A stretch of 64,000 nucleotides of DNA, taken from positions 1,302,001-1,366,000 of the forward strand of contig NZ_CP121682.1 of the NCBI RefSeq assembly GCF_029760955.1, read 5' to 3'. The position numbers and the translations under genes are program-made. The DNA comes from Streptomyces cathayae (GTDB taxonomy: Bacteria; Actinomycetota; Actinomycetes; Streptomycetales; Streptomycetaceae). Below the pieces are notes generated by a model that did no database searches, was not told the origin of the DNA, and saw only the letters and a program-made list of their open reading frames with translations. Positions 50,596-59,301 of this stretch are shown piece by piece; the stretch's first letter is position 1; each line of letters opens with the position of its first letter.

Positions 50596-51243
50596 TTGCG
50601 CCACATCACCACCCACACCTCGCCGACCAGCGGCCTGCGCGGCATCGGCGACACCAGCTGGCACACCCGCGGCGTGTGCCACGGCATGAACCCCGAGGAG
50701 GCCGACGCCACCTTCTTCCCGCTCCCCCGGGACTACGAGGCCATCGCCGAGGCGAAGGAACTGTGCGGCCTGTGTCCGGTCCGCCGCGACTGCCTCAACT
50801 ACGCCCTGGAGAACGCCCTCAAGGAAGGGATCTGGGGCGGGCTGACCGAGGCGGAGCGGCGCCCCTGGCACGACGGGCTGCCTCAGCGCCTCGACTACGG
50901 CCGCGTGATCGCCTTCTTCAACGGGCGCGACGTGCACCTGACCGGGGCCGAGCGCCAGGTCGTCATCGACCACGCCTATGTCCGGGGCTGGCGCCCCGAC
51001 CGGCTCGCCGCCGCCCTGCAGATCAGCCACAAGCACGCCCGCGACCTGCTGCGGCAGGCCGCCAACAAGGTCTTCGACCGCGACCGGACCCTCGGCGTAT
51101 CGAGGCGCAAGAACAAGAAGAAGGGGACGCAGACCGCCCCGTCGACCAGTGGATCCGCGTCCGCCAAGCCCAGCACGAAGCCGCCGACATGCCCGCCGGC
51201 GAAGCCCACCTCGGCGCACGCCTCTCCCGGAAAGGCCGCATGA
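50596..51243 (+). CDS. WhiB-like protein with C-terminal extension
   Basis: TTG 50596 with ggaga upstream gives 215 residues. The iron-sulfur ligands are Cys28 (GVCHGMNPEEADATFFP), Cys57 and Cys60 (LCGLCPVRRDC), and Cys66; the GIWGGLTEAER turn follows. After the Wbl domain a helix-turn-helix-like segment (RPDRLAAALQISHKHARDLL) and a Lys/Pro-rich tail extend the protein far beyond the usual ~90 residues. Wbl proteins bind sigma factors or DNA; plasmid- and phage-borne versions can modulate host transcription. The stop overlaps the next gene (ATGA). Confidence 0.82.
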   Translation: MRHITTHTSPTSGLRGIGDTSWHTRGVCHGMNPEEADATFFPLPRDYEAIAEAKELCGLCPVRRDCLNYALENALKEGIWGGLTEAERRPWHDGLPQRLDYGRVIAFFNGRDVHLTGAERQVVIDHAYVRGWRPDRLAAALQISHKHARDLLRQAANKVFDRDRTLGVSRRKNKKKGTQTAPSTSGSASAKPSTKPPTCPPAKPTSAHASPGKAA

Positions 51244-52820
51244 CCCACCCCACCGTTCTGTCCCTCGGTGTCGTCCCGGACCTGTCCCTCCTCCTCGTCA
51301 TCGGCGTCCCCGTCACCGCCCTGGCGCTGGCCCTGACCGCCTGGGCGATCCGTTACCGGAGCGCCCGTCCGCAGAAACGTCTCGGCAGCCCGGCGGTCAA
51401 GGTGGCCGCGCTCGCCGCGCTCGGCTGCACCGCCTACAGCGCGGACACGAGCTGGCGGTTCGCCGCCGACTACCTCGACATGGCCGGTACCGCCGAACGC
51501 GTCGGCATGTTCGCCGCCGCCGAACTCGCCCTCTTCGCAACCGCGCTGATGGCCCGGCAGAACCTGGCCATCCAGGGAGCACCCGGGCTGCCGGGCACCC
51601 TGGTGTGGGTCATCACCGGAGTGCAGGTGATCCCTGCCTACGCCGAGAGCGGTCCCGTCGGCGGCACCGTCCGCGCCTTCGTGGGACCGGTCATGGCGGC
51701 GATGCTGTGGCACCTTGCCATGGGCATCGAACTCCGCGTACGCACTCCTGGCGCCGCCTCCCACGGCCTGCTCGCCGTCCTCGGGCGTGAGGCACACGAG
51801 CGGCTGCTGTCCCGCCTCGGCATCGCCGCACGGGACCGCGACGCCGCGCAGATCACCCGCGACCGAGCCACCGCCCGCGCGGTCGCGCTCGCCGCCCGCC
51901 TCGCCGAACGCACCCCCAAACAGCAGCAGAACTGGCGTGGTCGGCGACTCACGCGACGGCTGTCGAAGGCGATCGGCCGGGCCTCGGTCGGAACGGACCC
52001 TGCCCAGCGCGCCGAGCTGCTCGACCAGCTCGCCGCCCGTCGGCATGCACTCGCGCTCGCCACAGTCCCCCTGCCCTCCCCTTGGTCCCCGCACCACGAC
52101 AACACGACGACCGTCACGGTCCCCGCACCGACCGTCTGGAGCGCCACGGTCCCCGTCGACGGTCCCCGCACCACCTCCGACCCCGCTGGGGACCGGGGAC
52201 CGTGCGTGGAGAGGGGACCGGCCCCCGCAACCGGGGACCGGGGAGCGGGGACCGAGCTGGGGACCGGGAACCGTGACGCGGGGACCGGGGACCGCGACGG
52301 CGCGGGCACCGGGGCGGTCGAACCCGAGTCCCAAATGGACCGCATCAGCTGCGTGGGGACCGACCTCACTGCGGCGAAAGCGCCTGCTCAGGGCCCTGAC
52401 CTGCGCCGGGGACCGAGTAATACCGAGTCGGGGACCGACACCACCGGGGACCGGGGACCGAGCACCCCCGACACGGGGACCGACACCACCGGGGACCGGG
52501 AGCACAAGGTGCCCCTCAAGCGGAAGCCGATCACGGAGGTCAAGAGCAGGGCAGACAAGCGGAGCAGGTCCCGGAGTCCGCAGACGCAGCGTCCGCCGCT
52601 CGAGCCGGAGCAGTCCGTGGAGCACCTCGTCGAACAGGTCCGCCCTCACGTACCGGCCTTGCTCGAACGGGACGGCAACGAAGCCGTGACCCGGGTCCAG
52701 CTGAGGGAGATCATCCGGCGCGAGGGCCTCAAGGGCGGCCGGAACGACCGATTGGGCCTCGCCCTCCAGCAACTGCGGAGCGAGGACACCACCACGAAGA
52801 CAAGGAGCAGCACCCGATGA
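51240..52820 (+). CDS. Spd/DUF2637-like membrane protein with repeat-encoded linker and C-terminal wHTH
   Basis: The protein has 526 residues. About five membrane helices lie in the first 170 (LSLLLVIGVPVTALALALTA, VKVAALAALGCTAYSADTSW, GMFAAAELALFATALMAR, GPVMAAMLWHLAMGIELRV). A cytosolic helical region follows, then a disordered linker (residues ~290-420) rich in GDRGP/TGTD because the DNA holds GGGGACCG octamers. The C-terminal ~60 residues look like a winged helix (EAVTRVQLREIIRREGLKGG). Spd-type proteins aid intramycelial plasmid spread in Streptomyces; this is the favoured but unproven role. Confidence 0.65.
   Translation: MTHPTVLSLGVVPDLSLLLVIGVPVTALALALTAWAIRYRSARPQKRLGSPAVKVAALAALGCTAYSADTSWRFAADYLDMAGTAERVGMFAAAELALFATALMARQNLAIQGAPGLPGTLVWVITGVQVIPAYAESGPVGGTVRAFVGPVMAAMLWHLAMGIELRVRTPGAASHGLLAVLGREAHERLLSRLGIAARDRDAAQITRDRATARAVALAARLAERTPKQQQNWRGRRLTRRLSKAIGRASVGTDPAQRAELLDQLAARRHALALATVPLPSPWSPHHDNTTTVTVPAPTVWSATVPVDGPRTTSDPAGDRGPCVERGPAPATGDRGAGTELGTGNRDAGTGDRDGAGTGAVEPESQMDRISCVGTDLTAAKAPAQGPDLRRGPSNTESGTDTTGDRGPSTPDTGTDTTGDREHKVPLKRKPITEVKSRADKRSRSRSPQTQRPPLEPEQSVEHLVEQVRPHVPALLERDGNEAVTRVQLREIIRREGLKGGRNDRLGLALQQLRSEDTTTKTRSSTR
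52117..52498 (+). repeat. GGGGACCG octamer array
   Basis: Fifteen exact GGGGACCG octamers start at 52188, 52195, 52213, 52233, 52247, 52259, 52280, 52287, 52355, 52408, 52430, 52446, 52453, 52475 and 52491. Three inverted CGGTCCCC copies start at 52117, 52147 and 52160. They lie inside the Spd-like gene and set its linker composition. Confidence 0.85.
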
Positions 52821-53008
52821 AGACCTGCCCACGGTTCACGGCCCTCCGCAAGGAGTACGAGCGGGAGATCGGCTTCCTGAACGCTCACTCCGAGCGGCAT
52901 GCCGGAAAGCCGGCGGCGAAATGCAGCGCAAAATACGCCGCGTCAACGAAGGCGCGGATGGCCCGGGCACTCAGCGGCCACGTCGGACGCTGCCCCGAGT
53001 GCGGCTGA
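52817..53008 (+). CDS. Small hypothetical protein
   Basis: ATG 52817 overlaps the preceding stop by four bases and gives 63 residues: helical basic sequence (CPRFTALRKEYEREIGFLNA) with Cys at both ends (CGRC-like ...GHVGRCPECG). It may bind zinc or DNA. The tight coupling argues for a real gene in the mobilisation block. Confidence 0.55.
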   Translation: MKTCPRFTALRKEYEREIGFLNAHSERHAGKPAAKCSAKYAASTKARMARALSGHVGRCPECG

Positions 53009-53095
53009 CCTGCAAACCAACAAGTCAAAGCCTCTACCACCAGCGGTGGCCCGGCCTGTGCCGGGCCACCGCCCCCGCTCCAGGAGTTCCCCATA

Positions 53096-53329
53096 GTGCC
53101 CCTTCCCACCCGCGCATCCAGCCCAACGGTCGCCGAGGCCGACGCCTGGGCGGACGTCTTGGTCCGACGGCGGCTTCTACACGCCGTAGTTTCCGTCCCG
53201 AGCGACCAGTGGCTCGTCCAGCACGAGGCCGCCGGGCCCGTACGCGTCTTCGCAGGGCCGGCCGACGTCGTCGACCTGGTTGCCGCCATCCAGCTCCGCA
53301 CCCGCTCGCCGAGGCCCGACAGCCGATGA
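53096..53329 (+). CDS. Small hypothetical protein before mobC-like gene
   Basis: GTG 53096 (ggagttcccc upstream) gives 77 residues: ADAWADVLVRRRLLHAVVSV, PSDQWLVQHEAAGPVRVFAG and VVDLVAAIQLRTRSP. It forms a compact alpha/beta sequence of no known family. Its stop overlaps the ATG of the mobC-like gene, so it belongs to the mob operon. Confidence 0.55.
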   Translation: MPLPTRASSPTVAEADAWADVLVRRRLLHAVVSVPSDQWLVQHEAAGPVRVFAGPADVVDLVAAIQLRTRSPRPDSR

Positions 53330-53952
53330 CAACTCCGCACGAGAACGGCACCACCCCAGAACCTTCCTCTGACCCCAACTCGGTCTCGGGGCGAGCAAGT
53401 TGGGGCGGAAGCGTAGCTTCCACCGAACCCGCCCCCGAGGGGGCAGGAGAGGACCTGCACCGGGGGGCGCAGGTCCTGGAGGCTTCGACCGAGGGCGGAT
53501 CGAAGCCGGAGCAGGAGGAGAAGCCGTCGCAGCACCACAGCCACCGCGAGCTCAGTGCCCGCGCCCGCCAGCGTCCGCGTCAGCCGCGCGAGAAGAAGCG
53601 CCTGCACCAGCCCAACACGCGTTTCAACGACGAAGAGTTCGCCCTGATCAAGTCCGCCGCCGCTCGATGCAACCTGTCCGTCGCCGGGTTCCTCGCCCGT
53701 GCCGCGCTCGCCGCCGCCCGTGACCTCGACCGCACCAGCGCCGAGATCGCCGACGAGCGCGAAGTGATCACCGCTCTCTTCGACAGCCGCCGCAGACTCG
53801 GCTGGGCCGGCAGCAACCTCAACCAGGCGGTTAAGGCCCTCAACTCCGGCGCCGAGGCACCCCATCTGGAAGCGGCGATCGTCACCGTCCACCGCGCCGC
53901 CGAGAGTGTGCGCGAAGCCTCTGCCCGGCTGCTCGAGCAGCGCGCTCCATGA
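53326..53952 (+). CDS. mobC: MobC-like relaxosome accessory protein
   Basis: The protein has 208 residues. The first ~90 are acidic and disordered; a basic patch (RQRPRQPREKKRLHQPNTRF) precedes a ribbon-helix-helix-type segment (NDEEFALIKSAAARCNLSVA, GFLARAALAAARDLDRT). The C-terminus has the MobC pattern RRRLGWAGSNLNQAVKALNS. MobC binds oriT DNA and helps the relaxase. The stop overlaps the relaxase start (ATGA). The oriT is expected near or upstream of here. Confidence 0.75.
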   Translation: MTTPHENGTTPEPSSDPNSVSGRASWGGSVASTEPAPEGAGEDLHRGAQVLEASTEGGSKPEQEEKPSQHHSHRELSARARQRPRQPREKKRLHQPNTRFNDEEFALIKSAAARCNLSVAGFLARAALAAARDLDRTSAEIADEREVITALFDSRRRLGWAGSNLNQAVKALNSGAEAPHLEAAIVTVHRAAESVREASARLLEQRAP

Positions 53953-55670
53953 TCCCCAGCGTCCACAAGGCCGGCTCCCGGACGATCGGCTTGCTCGCGT
54001 ACCTCTATGGTCCGGGCAAGCACGAGGAGCACACCGACCCCCACCTCGTGGCCTCCTTCGACGGCATGTCCCCCGACCCCGGCCGCGACCCGAAAGCCAC
54101 CCTCAAGGATCTCCAGCAGCTCCTCGACCAGCCCGTCCAGGCTCTCCCCGAACACGCGCGTCCGGCCAAGCACGTCTGGCACACCTCCGTGCGCGCGACC
54201 GCCGACGACCGGATCCTCACCGATGAGGAGTGGGGCGACATCGCCCGACGCATCGTGGCCGCCACCGGCATCGACCCCGGTGACGGACAGAGCGGCTGCC
54301 GGTGGGCCGCCGTACGCCACGCCGAGGATCACATCCACATCGTCGCCACCCTGGTGTGCGAGGACGGCAGCCGCCCCGACGACTTCCGCTCCGGCAAGCG
54401 TGCCCAGGCCGAATGCCGCCTCATCGAGAAGGAACTCGGCCTCCACCAGGTCGCGCCTGGAGACGGCACCGCCGCCCAGAGACCCACCAGCGCCGAACGT
54501 CACAAAGCCGAGCGCCAGGGCCGCGAGCGCACCGCACGGGAGGAGCTACGCAAGACCGTCCGGCGCGCGGTGGCCGGCGCGACCAGCGAGGAAGAGTTCT
54601 TCGACCGGCTGGCCGCCGCCGGCCTGCTGATCCGCAAGCGGGTCGCCCCCTCCGGGGACCTGCTCGGCTACAAGGTAGCTCTACCCGACGACCGTAACGC
54701 CCAGGACGAGCCGGTGTTCTACCCCGGTGCACGTCTCGCGCCGGACCTGTCCCTGCCCCGGATCCGAGAACGCTGGTCCGCCGAAAGCCACGCCCAGGAC
54801 GCCGCGCCGGCCGATGCGAAGGTGCGTACGGCGCCGAGCGGACCGTCCGTCGCCCGTCGACTTACTGCCTCCGCGGCGTGGCAGGCGGTGCACGTCATCG
54901 AGCGCGGCGGCGACGCGGTCGCCGCCGCCCACATCGCCTCAGCTGGTGAGGTCCTGGATGCGCTGGCAAAGACGTCCGCCGCGCACACCCGCCGCGAATT
55001 GCGTGACGCCGCCTTCGCGTTCGAGCGCGCCTCCCGCTCCCACGTCCGCGCCGAGCGCGGTCACGACCGGGCACTGCGGCAGGCCGCCCGCGATCTCGTC
55101 CAAAGTGGCCCCTCCCTCGGCCGGGGCGAAGACGGCGCGACGACTGCCATGGCGATCGACATGCTGTTCTTCCTCATCACCGCCGCCGTCCACTGGCATG
55201 CGAAGAAGGGCCACGCCCAGCAGGCCGCCGCCGCGCGCCGGGCCGCCGCACATCTGCGCGCCGCCTACCAGTTGGCTGCCGCCCAGCCGCTCGGCGCCCT
55301 CTACCGGCGCGGCCGGCGCCTGGGCCGCCCCCTCCTCCAGCGGCAGACAAGGGCACTGCGCGAGGCGCTACCGGAACTGGCGGAGCAGATCCTCGCCGAG
55401 CCCGGCTGGTACGCGCTCGTCGCCACCCTCGCCGACGCCGAAGCTGCCGGCCACGATCCCGCTGCCCTGCTTACCGACGCCGTCGGGCGACGGGAACTCG
55501 ACACGGCCGAGTCCATCAGCGACGTCCTGGTGTGGCGACTGCGCCGGACCGCGGACCTGCCCGCCGATACCAGCGACATGGTCAGCAACGCCCCCAGGGA
55601 AGGCCAGGCCGCACGCCGTACGGGCCGGCAGGCACCGCAGCGGCCCGGGTCCCGGCACGGACGGGCGTGA
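53949..55670 (+). CDS. mobA: Relaxase/mobilisation nuclease
   Basis: This 573-residue protein has the relaxase N-terminal domain: IPSVHKAGSRTIGLLAYLYG, VWHTSVRATADDRILTDEEW and the metal-binding His cluster RHAEDHIHIVATLV near residue 123. The catalytic Tyr is probably the Y of AYLYG near residues 17-20. Helical regions of unknown function follow. It would nick oriT and pilot transfer of one strand. No coupling protein (FtsK/TraB) is in the window, so the element may be mobilisable only. Confidence 0.82.
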   Translation: MIPSVHKAGSRTIGLLAYLYGPGKHEEHTDPHLVASFDGMSPDPGRDPKATLKDLQQLLDQPVQALPEHARPAKHVWHTSVRATADDRILTDEEWGDIARRIVAATGIDPGDGQSGCRWAAVRHAEDHIHIVATLVCEDGSRPDDFRSGKRAQAECRLIEKELGLHQVAPGDGTAAQRPTSAERHKAERQGRERTAREELRKTVRRAVAGATSEEEFFDRLAAAGLLIRKRVAPSGDLLGYKVALPDDRNAQDEPVFYPGARLAPDLSLPRIRERWSAESHAQDAAPADAKVRTAPSGPSVARRLTASAAWQAVHVIERGGDAVAAAHIASAGEVLDALAKTSAAHTRRELRDAAFAFERASRSHVRAERGHDRALRQAARDLVQSGPSLGRGEDGATTAMAIDMLFFLITAAVHWHAKKGHAQQAAAARRAAAHLRAAYQLAAAQPLGALYRRGRRLGRPLLQRQTRALREALPELAEQILAEPGWYALVATLADAEAAGHDPAALLTDAVGRRELDTAESISDVLVWRLRRTADLPADTSDMVSNAPREGQAARRTGRQAPQRPGSRHGRA

Positions 55671-55723
55671 CTGTGGAGTTTGTGAATTGAAGCAGGTCGG
55701 GGCCCAGGGCACGATCATGACGC

Positions 55724-56200
55724 GTGCAAGACGAGACGAGGGAGAACGTCAGGGTGTTCCAACGGATACGCCGCCATCGTGAAGCGGAGATCAGCGAGAT
55801 GCGCCATCTCCACGAGACAATGAGGGCCCGGCTGGACGGCTTGGTGCCGTCGGAAGTGGAACGGATACGGGTCGCGATGCGAGCCGACGAACCTGTCCCG
55901 GTGGTGGACGACTTCCTCCCGCCGGAATTGCGTGTCCCGAGCCACGACCAGCTCGACGGCCGGATGATGCCCTGGCCCTGGCCGATCACCCTCGACGGCG
56001 AGATAGTCGACTGTGCCACATGCGGCGCATACCGTGACTGGCTCGTCCTCTCCACCCGCGACCAGGTCTGGCTGCGCTGCCGAGCAGGCCACCAGCAGCA
56101 CGAGAGGCGCCTCGACACCGCCTGGTACAACCGGCACGCCGGACCGGCGGACGCGACGCACGCCACCTTCGAGGACTGTCTGCGCCACCTCGGCCACTGA
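55724..56200 (+). CDS. Hypothetical protein with zinc-knuckle-like motif
   Basis: GTG 55724 gives 158 residues. The helical N-terminus (FQRIRRHREAEISEMRHLHE) is followed by a beta-rich part with CATCGAYRDWLVLSTRDQVW and LRCRAGHQQHERRL, a CxxC...C/H arrangement resembling a zinc ribbon. It is common in Streptomyces accessory loci, with unknown function. The ribosome site is weak. Confidence 0.55.
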   Translation: MQDETRENVRVFQRIRRHREAEISEMRHLHETMRARLDGLVPSEVERIRVAMRADEPVPVVDDFLPPELRVPSHDQLDGRMMPWPWPITLDGEIVDCATCGAYRDWLVLSTRDQVWLRCRAGHQQHERRLDTAWYNRHAGPADATHATFEDCLRHLGH

Positions 56201-56278
56201 CCCCCACTCCTACGACCCCACCGGGCCCGCAGGCCCGCACTGACCACTCGTCGCCCAGCACCAAGGGCTCAGTCCGAC

Positions 56279-56416
56279 ATGCGTGTTCGCATCGCCGCCA
56301 CCGCTCTCGGCCTCGTAACCGTCGCGTCTCTTGCCCTCCCCACCGACACCAGCGAGCCGAAGCCCGCCGCATCATCTTCCGCCCGCCTCGAGCGCACCGC
56401 GAAGCTCCCACGCTGA
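56279..56416 (+). CDS. Small predicted secreted peptide
   Basis: ATG 56279 gives 45 residues: MRVRIAATALGLVTVASLAL followed by PTDTSEPKPAASSSARLERT. The first 20 look like a Sec signal (Arg, hydrophobic core, Ala-Leu-Pro exit), leaving a short hydrophilic tail. No Shine-Dalgarno site is evident (aagggctcagtccgac), which lowers confidence. Confidence 0.4.
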   Translation: MRVRIAATALGLVTVASLALPTDTSEPKPAASSSARLERTAKLPR

Positions 56417-56472
56417 CCCGTCGCACACAGCACGACGGGCCCGCCCAGCGCCGTGGTTCAGGCCCGCGCCGT

Positions 56473-56709
56473 GTGTGCTGCTGCTCAGGCTGTGGCCGCG
56501 GCGAGCTCCGGCTCGGCCGACTTCCGGGCGGCGAGGTAGCACTCGGCGTCCAGCGCGGCGGCGGCGCCGGTGCCGGCGCCGCCCTCGCGGCCCCTCTCGG
56601 CGGCTACGGCCCCCTCTTTGGCCTCCTGGCAGCCGTCTCCATGGCCGCCGCGCTCGTCGCACCATGGACAGCCGTCGGCACAGCAGGCCGCCAAGCACCA
56701 CGGAGCTGA
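56473..56709 (+). pseudogene. MFS transporter C-terminal remnant
   Basis: The plus frame ends GAGAALAAPLGGYGPLFGLL, AAVSMAAALVAPWTAVGTAG, RQAPRS, which looks like the last helix of a major-facilitator transporter. Upstream residues are Arg/Gly noise, so only the tail of a gene survives. Confidence 0.4.
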
Positions 56710-56798
56710 CAGCGCCTGCGCTTTATACAGGCGCCCAGTGCCTCGGCTGGCCAGCGCAGACCGCTGACTGGGCGACGAGGCTCTGGGATCATCGACGG

Positions 56799-58205
56799 AT
56801 GGTCGGCAGCAGGGATCGCTCGGCACTTCGGCAGCTGGTGAGTGATGTCGTCTCACCTCTCGGCTATGAGAACACGCACCCCACGCTCAACACAGCATTT
56901 GCCCAGCTGAGCATGCCGCCGGTCCCCGAAGACGAAGGGTCGAAGCGCGTACGGGTCGAACGCAGCCTCGCCCAGGTATCCGACGGCGACCTTCCCCGAG
57001 TCGCGGAACACATCCTGGCCCGAAGGAACCTGACTCCCGCGACGCGCAACGCGATAGAGGACCTGCTGTGGGCTGAGACTTCACCGCCGGAGATACCCAA
57101 GAGGGTCCGCCGCGAGCTGGCACGCGCCCTGGACCTGACGGACATGGCCCGAAACGAAGCCCGGTTCATGGCGCTCCTGGAGCGCTTCTGGGTGCTCGAC
57201 CGTGAGGAATCCTTCGCTGACTTGCTGCTGCCCAGCGCCGACCGCACGCCGAGTTTGAGACAGCACATCCAGCAGCACGTCTTCCGCAACCCGGAGGACT
57301 GGTCGGCCGAGAACCTCTTCGAACACCTGGGGGCGTTCGAAGCTGGCGACGCACGGTTCGCCCGGTTCCTCGAGCAGGTGGTTTCCGCAGATGTCCTCCT
57401 CGACGAGCCCGCCCAGCGTCACCTCATGAACGCGATCAACGAGCACATCCGCAACGCAGGGATCGAACTCCGCGAGACCGGATCCGACGGAGGCTACCCG
57501 CGCTTCACCATGGTCTCCACCCGCCTCACCGACAACCGACGGCCGAAGAACGTCATCTTCGCCTCTCTCACCAAGCCGGACATCCGCTTCCTATCCGCAG
57601 TGGACAACGACATCGAGATCGTGGGCGACCCCGACAACGTCCTCGTCTACGACCGCCAGATCGCAGGAGACGGCATCCGCTGGCGGGATCTCCAGAGCTG
57701 GTGGCAGAGCAACCAACAACTCCCCAGCGAAGCCGAAGCGAAAAAGACCCTCTACCACCGGCTTCGCCGCAGCCTGCCCGGCAACTCCCCCGGCCAGCGC
57801 AACCTCTTCGAGCTCTACCACCAGATCCTCGGGCCCGCCGTCTACGACCTCCCGGCCCTCCTGCCCGAAGTGTGGCTCCACTGGGACCATAAGACCGTCC
57901 GCGAGCGGGGCCCCGAAGCGCTACTGCGCTCCCGCATGGACTTCCTGCTCCTGCTGCCCCACGGGCAGCGCGTCGTATTCGAGGTTGACGGGTCCCAGCA
58001 CTACACCCGAGACGACGGTCAGGTCCCCGACAGCTCCAAGTACGCGGAGATGGTGGCCGGCGACCGCGACCTCAAGCTCAGAGGTTACGAGGTCTTCCGC
58101 TTCGGCCACGACGAACTCAGGGACTTCGAATACGCCCGGGACCTCCTGTGGGAGTTCCTTCCGGCCCTGTTCCAGCGTTTCGATGTGAACGGCTGGACCA
58201 GCTGA
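56799..58205 (+). CDS. AbiJ-like protein with PD-(D/E)XK-type nuclease C-terminus
   Basis: ATG 56799 gives 468 residues. The N-terminal domain (RDRSALRQLVSDVVSPLGYE, LPRVAEHILARRNLTPATRN, AIEDLLWAETSPPEIPKRVR) resembles AbiJ_NTD-type domains. The C-terminal ~110 residues carry SRMDFLLLLPHGQRVVFEVD (D near 380, ExD near 395), then KYAEMVAGDRDLKLRGYEVF, consistent with a restriction-endonuclease fold. AbiJ relatives are predicted abortive-infection effectors. It is a single gene with no visible partner. Confidence 0.7.
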   Translation: MVGSRDRSALRQLVSDVVSPLGYENTHPTLNTAFAQLSMPPVPEDEGSKRVRVERSLAQVSDGDLPRVAEHILARRNLTPATRNAIEDLLWAETSPPEIPKRVRRELARALDLTDMARNEARFMALLERFWVLDREESFADLLLPSADRTPSLRQHIQQHVFRNPEDWSAENLFEHLGAFEAGDARFARFLEQVVSADVLLDEPAQRHLMNAINEHIRNAGIELRETGSDGGYPRFTMVSTRLTDNRRPKNVIFASLTKPDIRFLSAVDNDIEIVGDPDNVLVYDRQIAGDGIRWRDLQSWWQSNQQLPSEAEAKKTLYHRLRRSLPGNSPGQRNLFELYHQILGPAVYDLPALLPEVWLHWDHKTVRERGPEALLRSRMDFLLLLPHGQRVVFEVDGSQHYTRDDGQVPDSSKYAEMVAGDRDLKLRGYEVFRFGHDELRDFEYARDLLWEFLPALFQRFDVNGWTS

Positions 58206-58304
58206 CGCTGAAGTCCCGGCGCGGAAGGGCAGCGCTCAGCGGGAGGCCGGTCGCGCGACGGCAAGCAGACCCGAACCCGTACAAGGGGCCCCGACGGTAG
58301 GGAA

Positions 58305-58568
58305 ATGACGTACGGGTTCGGTGGGCTTCGGCTGCAGGATTCCGCGAACCCGCGCGCTTCCGACAGGGCCACGCAGAAGATGGCCCCGCCCCAGCTCGGT
58401 GACGAGCAGTGGCGCCATCTGCTGACCTTCTCCGCAGGCGGACGCGACACGGTGGTGAAGCAGACCGCGGTCCGCGACGGCAGCGTGCTGCTGATCGTCT
58501 CCGACTCACCGGCCCTGGTGGACCGGCACCTCGACAAGACCGTCGCCAAGGCCACAGCAGTCCACTGA
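58305..58568 (+). CDS. Small hypothetical protein
   Basis: ATG 58305 (tagggaa upstream) gives 87 residues. The second half (GDEQWRHLLTFSAGGRDTVV, KQTAVRDGSVLLIVSDSPAL, VDRHLDKTVAKATAVH) looks like the end of a beta-rich Streptomyces lipoprotein or secreted protein. The first part carries no signal peptide. It may therefore be a fragment. Confidence 0.4.
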   Translation: MTYGFGGLRLQDSANPRASDRATQKMAPPQLGDEQWRHLLTFSAGGRDTVVKQTAVRDGSVLLIVSDSPALVDRHLDKTVAKATAVH

Positions 58569-58670
58569 CAGTCAGTCACATGACGACGCCGGTGCTTTCC
58601 TGGCCATCGCGGTCGGGAGCGCTGGCGCACGTGGTCCCTGCGATGCTCCACGGCGCCCAGCCCGGTGCTG

Positions 58671-59087
58671 CTACGAGTGGAGCGGGTCGGGAGCGAGGGT
58701 GACGGTCATCCACGGCACGGCGCGCTGACGGAAGCTATGCCCCACGGGCTCCAGGCCGCCGCTCTGCCCGGTGAGGCTGAAGGTCGTCACCATGACCAGG
58801 TCCGAGCCGTCGGCTACGGAGACGAGGTGGGTGCCGCAGCGCGCGCAGTGGCCGCGGCGCAGGGTCGGCCAGGTCGAGTGCCATGTCGGCTCCCCGCCGC
58901 GGCCGGTCCAGGTCAGCGTCTCCCAGCGGAACCCGACCCATGCCATCGCCGGTGAACCGGACAACAGAGTGCAATGGCCACAGGAACACAGGTGCGGATC
59001 GTCCGGAACGCCTGCCACCTCGTACGCGATATCACCGCACTGGCAACGGCCCATCCGCAGATCAGGTGCGGTGGTCGATTCGGTCAC
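58671..59087 (-). CDS. GFA/CENP-V-family zinc protein
   Basis: This 138-residue protein has the glutathione-dependent formaldehyde-activating (GFA) fold with paired zinc sites: RCQCGDIAYEV (Cys15, 17), HLCSCGHCTLLSG (Cys34, 36, 39) and GHCARCGTHLV. The C-terminus WMTVTLAPDP is also typical. Members are often annotated as aldehyde-activating enzymes; actinomycetes lack glutathione, so the natural role is uncertain. Confidence 0.85.
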   Translation of the reverse strand: MTESTTAPDLRMGRCQCGDIAYEVAGVPDDPHLCSCGHCTLLSGSPAMAWVGFRWETLTWTGRGGEPTWHSTWPTLRRGHCARCGTHLVSVADGSDLVMVTTFSLTGQSGGLEPVGHSFRQRAVPWMTVTLAPDPLHS

Positions 59088-59224
59088 TGCGACATCTCCT
59101 TCGACGCGACGTGCATTTGCGGTGCCAGTGTGCTGCCCTGGAGCAGCCCGCGCTGGTGTTCGGGGTTCTGCGCCCTGTGTGGAGAGGCACGTTCACCTCT
59201 CACGGTGAACAGCAGCCCAGAACG

Positions 59225-59267
59225 CGTGAAGCTCGGCCGCCCCGGATCGGGCTGGCCGAGCTTCACG
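59225..59267 (-). terminator. Perfect 14-bp hairpin, terminator
   Basis: cgtgaagctcggcc pairs with ggccgagcttcacg across a 15-base loop. It lies just after the DUF317 gene (minus strand) and before the GFA gene, the right place for an intrinsic terminator. Confidence 0.7.
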
Positions 59268-59301
59268 TGTGGCGGGCGGGTGGAGCGGCCGGCCTCGAAC
59301 C

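Noticed and set aside
49220..52498. CRISPR array in the repeat-rich region
   Set aside because: Repeats are 8-14 bp without uniform spacers, and the region is coding; no cas genes are present.
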